Below are positions 18,403 to 25,767 of a DNA stretch of 64,000 nt, one piece after another. This DNA is from Anaerolineaceae bacterium (GTDB lineage: Bacteria > Chloroflexota > Anaerolineae > Anaerolineales > Anaerolineaceae), in contig JAURZL010000007.1 in assembly GCA_030653365.1 (NCBI GenBank), positions 124,001 to 188,000 on the forward strand, read 5' to 3'. Below the pieces are notes generated by a model that was given only the letters and a program-made list of their open reading frames with translations, made no database searches and was not told the origin of the DNA. The position numbers and the translations under genes were made by a program. The number at the start of each line of letters is the position of its first letter. Position 1 is the first letter of the stretch.

Positions 18403-20307
18403 ATGTATGTAGTAGGTACAGCTGGTCATGTGGATCATGGTAAGTCTACATTAATCAAAGCTTTAACAGGTATACACCCTGATCGTCTAAAAGAAGAGCA
18501 ACTTCGCGAAATGACCATAGATTTAGGATTTGCCTGGCTTACACTGCCGAATGGTGAAGAATTAGGTATTGTGGATGTACCTGGACACCGAGATTTTATT
18601 GAGAATATGTTGGCTGGTGTTGGTGGAATCGATGCTGCGTTATTTGTGATAGCTGCTGATGAAGGGGTTATGCCGCAGACGAAAGAACATCTGGCTATTC
18701 TAGACCTTCTTCAGGTTAAAAATGGCATAATTGTTCTCACCAAAGTTGATTTAATTGACGATCCTGATTGGCTTGATTTGGTAGAATTGGATGTTCGTGA
18801 TTCAGTAGCTGGAACTATTCTTGCTGATGCTCCCCTGGTGCGTGTTTCGTCTCATTCAAAAGAGGGTATGAACCAATTGATTTTGACAATCCAGGATTTA
18901 TTATCTACCGTTAATCCTAAACCAGATTTTGGGCGAGCCAGACTACCAATCGATCGAGTGTTCTCAATAACCGGGTTTGGAACAATTATTACCGGGACTT
19001 TAATGGATGGCTCGTTGCAAATAGGTCAGGAAGTAGAACTCTTACCGGAAGGGATAAAAGTCCGGATTCGAGGGTTACAAACTCACAAAAAAAAAGAAGT
19101 AGTTGCTTCTCCTGGTAGCAGAACAGCTGTAAATTTGAGTGGAATAGATGCAAGTCTGGTTCATCGGGGGCAAGTTCTGGCGAGTGTGCATAAATACCAA
19201 CCAACGAAAAGATTTGATGCATACTTACAAATGTTAATTTCATCAACTTTTAGTTTAAAACACAATACACAAATCAAATTGTTTATTGGTTCTTCGGAAG
19301 TTTTGTCGAGAATAAGAGTTTTAGGGAAAGAGGAAATTTTGCCTGGTGAAAATGGCTGGGTTCAGATTGAACCTGTGACTCCAATCGTTGGTATTCGAGG
19401 TGACCGGTTTATCATCCGAATACCATCTCCAGGAGAAACGATTGGTGGTGGATTGATTGTAAATCCCGCTCCTCAACGCAGACATAAGCGTTTTTCTGAA
19501 GAGATTATAAAAAAATTAGAAGCATATCTCCAAGGTACCCCTGATGAAATCTTTCTTCAGGCTGTACAAGATGCTGGAATTGGCACTTTTGAAGATCTTT
19601 CCAAAAAAGCAAAGTTAGAAAAATCCACAATTCTTAATTTCTATTCTGATTTGATCAATCAGGAAAAAATCTACCAGCTTGACAAAGGCGAGGTGGAAGC
19701 AAAATCTAACTTATTAGTGTGTTCATCACATTGGTTAAATGATAAGAAAACTAAATCTATAACAATTCTTGATAATTATCACAATCAATACAATTTGCGG
19801 TTGGGAATTCCGAAAGAAGAGTTAAAAAGTAAATTGAAACTTGATCCAAATGTTTTTGTGGCAGTCCTTGAAGTATTCCAATCGCAGAAAATAGTAGATG
19901 CTGTAGGGAACTCAATCCGGTTGAAAGAATTCATCCCTTCGTTGAGCAAAAACCAAAAAAGCCAGCAAGAATCACTGATCAAATCATTCGAAGAATCTCC
20001 ATATGCAACGCCAAGTGTAAAGGATTGCATTACAACCTTTGGTGAGGAACTTGTAAATTATTTATTTGCGGAAAAATTTTTAGTTAGTGTTTCAAATGAT
20101 GTTGCTTTCTTAAATGAGCATTATTTGGAAATGCAAAATTGGGTAATATCAAAAATTGATTCTACAGGTTCCCTCACTGCAGCGGAATTCAGAGACAAAT
20201 TCCAAACGTCAAGAAAATATGCGCTGGCATTTTTAGAACACTTAGATTCTAAGGGATTAACTCTCCGAGAAGGTGATATCAGAAGATTACGCAAAACATC
20301 TCGTTAA
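18403..20307 (+). CDS. selB: Selenocysteine-specific elongation factor SelB
   Basis: A 634-residue translational GTPase of SelB length. G1 is GHVDHGKS at residues 8-15, G3 is DVPGHRDF near residue 60 and G4 is TKVD. The EF-Tu-like domains continue with DRVFSITGFGTIITGTL, typical of SelB, and the last 250 residues form the winged-helix part that binds the SECIS hairpin in mRNA. It delivers Sec-tRNA to UGA codons. No selA, selC or selD is visible in this window, and I found no obvious in-frame UGA gene here, so its partners must lie elsewhere. Confidence 0.9.
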   Translation: MYVVGTAGHVDHGKSTLIKALTGIHPDRLKEEQLREMTIDLGFAWLTLPNGEELGIVDVPGHRDFIENMLAGVGGIDAALFVIAADEGVMPQTKEHLAILDLLQVKNGIIVLTKVDLIDDPDWLDLVELDVRDSVAGTILADAPLVRVSSHSKEGMNQLILTIQDLLSTVNPKPDFGRARLPIDRVFSITGFGTIITGTLMDGSLQIGQEVELLPEGIKVRIRGLQTHKKKEVVASPGSRTAVNLSGIDASLVHRGQVLASVHKYQPTKRFDAYLQMLISSTFSLKHNTQIKLFIGSSEVLSRIRVLGKEEILPGENGWVQIEPVTPIVGIRGDRFIIRIPSPGETIGGGLIVNPAPQRRHKRFSEEIIKKLEAYLQGTPDEIFLQAVQDAGIGTFEDLSKKAKLEKSTILNFYSDLINQEKIYQLDKGEVEAKSNLLVCSSHWLNDKKTKSITILDNYHNQYNLRLGIPKEELKSKLKLDPNVFVAVLEVFQSQKIVDAVGNSIRLKEFIPSLSKNQKSQQESLIKSFEESPYATPSVKDCITTFGEELVNYLFAEKFLVSVSNDVAFLNEHYLEMQNWVISKIDSTGSLTAAEFRDKFQTSRKYALAFLEHLDSKGLTLREGDIRRLRKTSR

Positions 20308-20376
20308 CGCAAAAGGAAAAACAGGTGGGTTTGTTAAGATTGAGTGCTGTTTTATAATTGCGAGTCAAAATTGCCG

Positions 20377-20405
20377 TTGACAGCTTTTCATGATGCCTTT
20401 ATAAT
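20377..20405 (+). promoter_or_regulatory. Consensus sigma-70 promoter for rplU-rpmA
   Basis: A perfect TTGACA (20377-20382), 17-bp spacer and perfect TATAAT (20400-20405). It is the best promoter in the window, as expected for ribosomal protein genes. Transcription should start near 20412. Confidence 0.88.
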
Positions 20406-20411
20406 ACTTGA

Positions 20412-20519
20412 CGCTAACCCCGGCTAATGCTGGGGTAAAAAACTGTATATCCAGCTTCCCCATATTTCGGCGTTTGATATTTCGCGGGATCCATGGTGAA
20501 GTGAAGATGGAGAGAAAAA
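20412..20519 (+). ncRNA. Structured leader of rplU (possible autoregulatory element)
   Basis: About 108 bases between the promoter and rplU. It holds a small hairpin ACCCC-gctaatgc-GGGGT within an outer ACGC...GCGT pairing, then a purine-rich ribosome site. Its length and position fit ribosomal-protein leader RNAs that bind their own product, but I do not recognise a named family. Confidence 0.4.
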
Positions 20520-20840
20520 ATGAAATACGCAATTGTAGAAAATGGCGGCAAGCAATATAAAGTCGTCGAAGGGACCACAATTGAAGTGGATCTCTTACCT
20601 GTAGAAGTTGGCGAACAAATAGAAATTAATCAAGTTTTACTGTTCGTTGATGATGATGAGGTAAAGGTCGGAACCCCGGAATTAGTTGGAGCCAAGGTAA
20701 AAACCACAGTTGTTTCCCACATCAAGGGTCCAAAGATCATTGTTTTTAAGTATCGACCCAAGAAGCGCATTCGGGTTAAGACTGGCCATCGTCAACAGTA
20801 CACCCGATTGATGGTAAATACGATAGAGTTGGAGAAGTAA
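20520..20840 (+). CDS. rplU: Ribosomal protein bL21
   Basis: A 106-residue protein of standard L21 length. It begins [15 protein letters not shown], the family hallmark, and has [20 protein letters not shown] and [19 protein letters not shown]. It is a large-subunit protein binding 23S rRNA. The pairing with rpmA two bases downstream is the classical L21-L27 arrangement, driven here by a consensus promoter. Confidence 0.97.
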   Translation: MKYAIVENGGKQYKVVEGTTIEVDLLPVEVGEQIEINQVLLFVDDDEVKVGTPELVGAKVKTTVVSHIKGPKIIVFKYRPKKRIRVKTGHRQQYTRLMVNTIELEK

Positions 20841-20842
20841 TT

Positions 20843-21109
20843 ATGGCACATAAAAAAGGTGGCGGTTCAAGTCGTAATGGTCGTGATAGTAATGCTCAAC
20901 GACTTGGTGTAAAAAGATATGCTGGTCAGAAAGTTATTTCTGGAAACATTCTTGTTCGACAGCGCGGTACTCGTATCAAACCCGGACAAAATGTTGGTCG
21001 TGGTAGTGATGACACTTTGTTTGCAACAATTGAAGGTGTGGTTGTATTTGAGTCTCTACCGGATGGCCGCAAGCGTGTAAATGTACTACCCGCTGAAGCT
21101 CAGCTCTAA
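20843..21109 (+). CDS. rpmA: Ribosomal protein bL27
   Basis: An 88-residue protein starting [16 protein letters not shown], the conserved L27 N-terminus that reaches the peptidyl-transferase centre. There is no N-terminal extension of the Firmicutes type that needs cleavage. It has [21 protein letters not shown] and ends shortly after the core. It starts 2 bases after rplU and must share its ribosome site region with the end of that gene. Confidence 0.97.
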   Translation: MAHKKGGGSSRNGRDSNAQRLGVKRYAGQKVISGNILVRQRGTRIKPGQNVGRGSDDTLFATIEGVVVFESLPDGRKRVNVLPAEAQL

Positions 21110-21174
21110 TACTGTTACCCGTGAATTCGCACAAGAATTGACGGAAGTAGCGTTAATAAGGAAGGTTTAAGACA

Positions 21175-21639
21175 ATGAAAAAAGAAATTCATCCGAAATA
21201 TTATGCGGATGCAGTGGTAACCTGTGCTTGTGGAAATACCTGGACAACCGGTTCGACCCGCAAAGAGATTAGGACAGAAGTCTGTTCAGCATGTCATCCA
21301 TTCTTCACTGGTCAACAACAACGAATTATTGACATTGAAGGTCAAGTTGATCGATTCTACAAAAGATTACAAGCGCGACAAGAATATATTGAAACCAAAA
21401 AAGATCGAGAAGAATCCAAAACATCTTTGGATCGACCCATCACGGAACTTGAATTGGGTAATCGGGCAACTGATGCTTTATTAAAAGCTGAGTTGACAAA
21501 TGTTGGACAAATTTTTGAATTACTCCAAAAAGGTGACGAAGCTTTATTGGCTGTTGATGGTTTTGGAAGAAAATCATTAATTGATCTCAAAAAGCGATTA
21601 CGCTCATTGGGTTACGAAGTTCCTGCAACCACCGAATAA
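21175..21639 (+). CDS. rpmE: Ribosomal protein bL31 fused to an RNA polymerase alpha-CTD-like domain
   Basis: A 154-residue protein. Residues 1-75 are a zinc-type L31 with metal cysteines C17, C19, C37 and C40 (VTCACGNTW and [12 protein letters not shown]). A charged linker follows (about 70-87). Residues 88-152 ([20 protein letters not shown] and a following [15 protein letters not shown]) match the helix-hairpin-helix pattern of the alpha subunit C-terminal domain, which reads ELELSxRxxNxLKxAxI...FGxKSLxELKxxL in RpoA. A normal L31 has only 65-80 residues, so about 80 residues are extra. It has its own AAGGAAGG site, and a strong terminator follows. Confidence 0.88.
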   Translation: MKKEIHPKYYADAVVTCACGNTWTTGSTRKEIRTEVCSACHPFFTGQQQRIIDIEGQVDRFYKRLQARQEYIETKKDREESKTSLDRPITELELGNRATDALLKAELTNVGQIFELLQKGDEALLAVDGFGRKSLIDLKKRLRSLGYEVPATTE

Positions 21640-21659
21640 TTGTACATTTATCAACTAAA

Positions 21660-21687
21660 AGCAGCCGATCCAAGGCTGCTTTTTTTA
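21660..21687 (+). terminator. Rho-independent terminator after rpmE
   Basis: A stem AGCAGCC / GGCTGCT with a 7-base loop, followed by seven T. Confidence 0.92.
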
Positions 21688-21720
21688 TTTTTCTTGGATA
21701 CAATAAGTGTATGTAATTTA

Positions 21721-21803
21721 TATCATCTCAATAAACCGGGGTGGAAGGTGTTTTTTGTGGAGACCATCACCAGAAGCACTTAACCGCGAAGATGAAAAGA
21801 TAC
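21721..21803 (+). promoter_or_regulatory. Conserved leader element, copy 1 (before tdk)
   Basis: A block TATCATCTCAATAAACCGGG is followed by GTGG, a hairpin region (GGTG ... TGG-AGA-CCA ... CACC) and then GATGAAAAGATACTGAAA, ending 26 bases before tdk. The same two blocks with a different hairpin occur before the XRE-cupin gene (60789-60875, minus strand), and with the hairpin deleted before pdhA (28733-28772). Conserved ends around a variable stem suggest a structured RNA or a protein-binding leader. I do not recognise a named riboswitch. Confidence 0.6.
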
Positions 21804-21828
21804 TGAAATTCTTATTAATGAGGTTTTT

Positions 21829-22401
21829 ATGAAGCATCATACGGGATCATTAGAAGTAATTTGTGGATCAATGTTCTGCGGGAAGACGGAAGAATTGATT
21901 CGCAGGTTAAGACGGGCAGTAATTGCGCGGCAGAAAGTTCAGGTTTTTAAACCGATTATTGATAATCGTTACCAAGTTGCTAAAGTAGCATCTCATAGTG
22001 GTTCTGCTTTTGAAGCTCTTCCAATTGAAAAATCATCTCAGATTATAAAAGAACTGAATCCAGAAACGACTGTCGTAGGAATTGATGAAGCACAATTTTT
22101 TGATCCAGACATTCTTGATATAGTACAGAAACTAGTTGATGATGGAAAACGAGTTATTTGTGCAGGTTTGGATACTGATTTTCGTGGAGAACCATTCGGC
22201 GTAATACCAACATTGATGGCGCTTGCTGAACATGTTGATAAATTACAGGCTATTTGTATGGTTTGTGGTGAATCAGCGTCTAAAACGCAGCGTTTGGTAA
22301 ATGGGAAACCTGCTTATTATGATGATCCAATCATAATTGTTGGTGCTTCAGAAATGTATGAAGCACGCTGCCGTTTGCATCATAAAGTTCCCAGAAAATA
22401 A
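21829..22401 (+). CDS. tdk: Thymidine kinase
   Basis: A 190-residue type II thymidine kinase. P-loop [15 protein letters not shown] is at residues 11-25, the DEAQFF motif near 86-91, and a structural zinc site is formed by CMVCGES and a late C/H pair (ARCRLHHK). It phosphorylates thymidine for DNA synthesis. It is first in a salvage/tRNA operon (tdk-hpt-cca) with spacings of 13 and -1 bases, behind the conserved leader element. Confidence 0.95.
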   Translation: MKHHTGSLEVICGSMFCGKTEELIRRLRRAVIARQKVQVFKPIIDNRYQVAKVASHSGSAFEALPIEKSSQIIKELNPETTVVGIDEAQFFDPDILDIVQKLVDDGKRVICAGLDTDFRGEPFGVIPTLMALAEHVDKLQAICMVCGESASKTQRLVNGKPAYYDDPIIIVGASEMYEARCRLHHKVPRK

Positions 22402-22414
22402 GAAAGGTGAGATT

Positions 22415-22987
22415 ATGCCAAGTTATCAAGGGTTTTTATCCGAGGTTTTAATAACAGAAGAGCAACTTAAATCAAGGGTAAAGGAATTGGGTGAACAAAT
22501 ATCGAGAGATTATGCCAATTCAAAAAGCCTGGTTCTGGTTTGTATATTGCGGGGCGGCGTTTTATTTCTTACTGATTTGATGAGACAAATTTCGATTCCT
22601 CATGCCATCGAATTTATGGCTGTTACATCCTACGGAGCTGGATTAAGAGAATCAAGCGGACAGGTTCGAATTTCTCACGATCTGAATACAGACATTCATG
22701 AACGTGATGTGATCCTGGTTGAAGATATTATCGATAGCGGCTATACACTGGCATCAGTTTTAGAATTACTTTGCGCACGCAAACCTAAAAGCCTGGAAGT
22801 TTGTACTTTGTTAGATAAATTTGAAAGACGTGAGATTGATGTTTCGGTGAAGTACGTTGGTTTTTCCATTGAGAATAAATTTGTTTTTGGGTATGGCTTG
22901 GATCTGGATGATTTATATCGAAATCTACCCTTTGTTGGGGTAGTAGATGAAGAGAAATATAAAAATACAAAAATTGAACCGGACTAA
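22415..22987 (+). CDS. hpt: Hypoxanthine-guanine phosphoribosyltransferase
   Basis: A 190-residue purine salvage enzyme. The PRPP motif VILVEDIIDSGYT lies near residues 101-113 and the flexible loop EFMAVTSYGAG precedes it. The ATG at 22415 is chosen because it has a GAAAGGTGAG site; an upstream start in the same frame would overlap tdk. It makes IMP and GMP from free bases and shares the operon with tdk. Its stop overlaps the cca start (TAATG). Confidence 0.95.
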   Translation: MPSYQGFLSEVLITEEQLKSRVKELGEQISRDYANSKSLVLVCILRGGVLFLTDLMRQISIPHAIEFMAVTSYGAGLRESSGQVRISHDLNTDIHERDVILVEDIIDSGYTLASVLELLCARKPKSLEVCTLLDKFERREIDVSVKYVGFSIENKFVFGYGLDLDDLYRNLPFVGVVDEEKYKNTKIEPD

Positions 22988-24480
22988 TGGTGTACCAATT
23001 CGATCCTGAGACAGAGTTGATTTTTTCATACTTATCCAAACATTCAACCAATGAAAATCAGGTTTTTATGGTTGGAGGAATGGTTAGAGATATTCTATTA
23101 AATCGTCCTGTTCATGATATCGATTTATCCTTCTGTGGAAATGTCAGGGAATATGGGAAAAAGGTTGCTGATGATCTCGGCGCTGCTTTCTTTATGCTTA
23201 ACGAAAAATTCCAAACAGCAAGAATCATCTATAAATCCAGACCTGGAATAAAAAGATGGATTGATATTGTTGCAACACGCAATAACGATATTCTGATGGA
23301 TCTTTCACAAAGAGATTTTACGATCAATGCAATGGCTATCGAGATTAATAAAAGGGAGTCATTAATTGATCCATTATCAGGGGCAAATGATCTTAATTTG
23401 AAAATTCTTAAACTATGTATCCCGGATGGATTGGCAATTGATCCGGTAAGAATATTAAGAGCAGTACGTTTATCAGTCCAATTTGGATGGAAAATTTCAC
23501 CTGAAACAATACAAGCGATGAAGATATCTGCACCCAGATTAAATCTGATCTCTGTTGAGCGGAAAAGGGATGAAATTTTTAGAATTCTTAACCTTGAAAA
23601 TCCTGTTATTGCTCTTCGAATTCTTATTCATCTTAATCTAGTCAAATATAGTTTCCCAGAAATTGATTTTCAAATGGTTCTGGAAGACAACCAGAATGAT
23701 GAAACTCAAACAGCATGGGATCAATCAATATCTAATATTCAAAAATTTATTCAGTTTGAAAAACTTGTGTTTGGTGGATTTAGTTCTGAAGGAGCGATGA
23801 ATATTCGTCAGGCTGTAATATTAATGAGTTTCAGGCGATTTCGATTACCGTTAACTGATTATTTTCAAATTAAACTTCATGAAGACAGACCCATCAGATC
23901 TTTATTTATGTTGGCTTTTCTTTATCATAATTATTTCGAGAAATACAATCTGCGAAAAAAATCAATGGAAGTGCCCAATAATATAGTTGAAGATGCAATT
24001 AGTTTAGTAGAAAAAATTGCTCGTGCACTGGTTCTTTCGAATTTAGAAGTTGGATGGCTTAAAGATTTTTCTAATAATATTTACATCATTCAGCAAGCCA
24101 TCGTTACAGATCAACCACTTAATCCTGAATTTGCTTATGATTTTTTTTATCAAAGCAAATTATCTGGTGTAGCGATTTGTCTATATTCATTAATGAATAG
24201 GTTTGACATAGAAAAGGATTTTCCTGAAGATAAAAATTGGATGAACTGCCTTTCTATCTGCAGTTTTTTAGTGGATGCATATTTTAATCATTTTGATGAA
24301 TGGATACATCCACCAAATTTCATCAATGGTCATGACATCATGAAAATTCTCGGAATCAAAGATGGAAAGATTATTGGCTATTGGATAAATAAAATAACCC
24401 TTGAGTCAGTCAAGGGAAAAATTAATAGTCATAGCGATGCAGTGAGATTTCTGAAGAAAGAAGCCAATAAAGCGACTTAA
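22987..24480 (+). CDS. cca: tRNA nucleotidyltransferase/poly(A) polymerase family protein
   Basis: A 497-residue class II nucleotidyltransferase. The N-terminus has VGGMVRDILLNRPVHDIDLS, with the two catalytic Asp of the DxD metal site, then RDFTINAMAIE and DPVRILRAVRLSVQFGW, the ERXXR-like nucleotide-selection region. The C-terminal part is long and helical. It repairs or adds CCA to tRNA 3' ends. A poly(A) polymerase or A-adding enzyme is the alternative, as family members are hard to tell apart. It overlaps hpt by one base. Confidence 0.85.
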   Translation: MVYQFDPETELIFSYLSKHSTNENQVFMVGGMVRDILLNRPVHDIDLSFCGNVREYGKKVADDLGAAFFMLNEKFQTARIIYKSRPGIKRWIDIVATRNNDILMDLSQRDFTINAMAIEINKRESLIDPLSGANDLNLKILKLCIPDGLAIDPVRILRAVRLSVQFGWKISPETIQAMKISAPRLNLISVERKRDEIFRILNLENPVIALRILIHLNLVKYSFPEIDFQMVLEDNQNDETQTAWDQSISNIQKFIQFEKLVFGGFSSEGAMNIRQAVILMSFRRFRLPLTDYFQIKLHEDRPIRSLFMLAFLYHNYFEKYNLRKKSMEVPNNIVEDAISLVEKIARALVLSNLEVGWLKDFSNNIYIIQQAIVTDQPLNPEFAYDFFYQSKLSGVAICLYSLMNRFDIEKDFPEDKNWMNCLSICSFLVDAYFNHFDEWIHPPNFINGHDIMKILGIKDGKIIGYWINKITLESVKGKINSHSDAVRFLKKEANKAT

Positions 24481-24509
24481 GGATATATCAGAATTTTGAT
24501 AGTCCCGGG

Positions 24510-24806
24510 TTAAGGAAAAATTTCGTCCAGAATTGGGGCGTATGAACATTCACAACCTTTTGGCCCTGCACATCCTTCCACGGGCAAATGAGGAAGAGTT
24601 TCTTTTGAATAAACACCTTCAGCAAGGCGACAGGTTGGACATGCGTTCTTCCCGACACTGATTCTGATTGCATTCACCCTGGGATTGGCAATTAATCGTT
24701 TTCTTGTTATTGCATGCTCCGAATACTCATTCAAGTCAGCACCACATTGTAGACATAATAATTCATTATCTGGAGAAATATGAAAACATTTCGAACAAGT
24801 TTGCAA
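24510..24806 (-). CDS. Small zinc-ribbon protein, function unknown
   Basis: A 98-residue protein starting at TTG (24806) behind a GAGAGG ribosome site. It has an N-terminal zinc ribbon (CSKCFH...CLQCGAD, Cys at about 4, 7, 18 and 21) and a second cluster of cysteines in the C-terminal half (CPTC, then EGCAGPKGCECSYAP). Two metal sites are therefore likely. It converges on cca with a 29-base gap. No enzyme motif is seen; the role is unknown. Confidence 0.7.
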   Translation of the reverse strand: MQTCSKCFHISPDNELLCLQCGADLNEYSEHAITRKRLIANPRVNAIRISVGKNACPTCRLAEGVYSKETLPHLPVEGCAGPKGCECSYAPILDEIFP

Positions 24807-25082
24807 AAGAACCTCTCAGGTTAGAAATTTATCAATTAAATTCTGTCTGGATTCAATTTTTGTAGCTTGAAAACTTTTTTTGATTGTTATTATTTTACTA
24901 TTAAAAAACGGAAATTTCTTTTTCTTCTCTAATCTGAAAATGGGATTTTCCGCTTTGTGGTGAATAGAGTTAATTGCAACTTTTCCGTTAATGATAGTAA
25001 GGGTGTGGTTTTTGTTAAATTCCCGCCAGCACACCCTTCAATTCTATCTTGTTGAGATGGTTCCTTAATGTATGTTTTAAGA

Positions 25083-25469
25083 TCAGGTTCTAACAATAAG
25101 ATTTGCGGTTTTCGATCTCCTGACCAGATTATTAATGTGAGCAATCAGTGAACTACTGGTCACTGGTTTTATCAAATAATCGTCAGCACCTGCATCCAAT
25201 GCATCTGCGATCATGCGTGGACTATCCAGTGCTGATAAAATGAGTATGGGAATCTGACGCATTTGTTTAATCTTTTGGCAAACCTTCCAGCCGTCCAAAT
25301 CAGGCATCATTAAATCTAGCACTACGATATTAGGACTAAAGTCATTTAGACAATCAATACCTGACTGACCATCATTTACAACCTTCACTTCCATATCATT
25401 TGTTGTCAATAAAATCTTCAATAAATCAGTCATAGCAGGATCGTCATCAATGACTAGAATACTATACAT
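25083..25469 (-). CDS. Stand-alone response regulator receiver protein (CheY-like)
   Basis: A 128-residue receiver domain with no output domain. Acidic pocket D8/D9, phosphorylation site D52 in VVLDLMMPD, switch Ser S79 and K101 in LIKPV are all present. The ATG at 25469 is preferred over a longer frame because a GGAGG lies 5 bases before it. No histidine kinase gene is adjacent. It must act by protein interaction or be phosphorylated by an unlinked kinase. Confidence 0.9.
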   Translation of the reverse strand: MYSILVIDDDPAMTDLLKILLTTNDMEVKVVNDGQSGIDCLNDFSPNIVVLDLMMPDLDGWKVCQKIKQMRQIPILILSALDSPRMIADALDAGADDYLIKPVTSSSLIAHINNLVRRSKTANLIVRT

Positions 25470-25651
25470 GAATCCTCCGATACTTAGTCGATAATACTTC
25501 AAAATAATCAAATGTAAAAATACATAGTATTAATTTACTCAATAATCATCAAGTTGTGGGACATCCTAGCAAATTTGTAAAGTGATTAATCAAAATCAAG
25601 AAAATATTATCAAGTTTATTAATTGACTTGATTAAATTGTTAGAAAAGAAG

Positions 25652-25677
25652 GACGAGGTAATCAAAAAAACCTCGTC
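25652..25677 (+). other. Hairpin in the leader region before ppdK
   Basis: Stem GACGAGGT / ACCTCGTC with a 10-base A-rich loop, followed by TTTA. It is terminator-like but has no gene upstream on the plus strand (the response regulator diverges). It may be an attenuator in the ppdK leader or mark the end of an unseen short RNA. Confidence 0.4.
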
Positions 25678-25767
25678 TTTATGGTAAAATTATCGATTAG
25701 TGCGATTTTTTTCAAACCAGTCGGTTTGGGTTTCAAGAGAAATTTAATTATTCTTTAGGAGGATTAT

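Noticed and set aside
18403..20307. selC (tRNA-Sec) or SECIS hairpins near selB
   Set aside because: The gaps around selB are 6 and 212 bases; the latter holds the rplU promoter and leader, not a tRNA-like sequence.
24816..25144. Two overlapping minus-strand frames before the zinc-ribbon gene (24816-25034 and 24929-25144)
   Set aside because: They overlap each other or the response regulator end and have low-complexity Lys/Phe-rich content; the gap is better read as non-coding.
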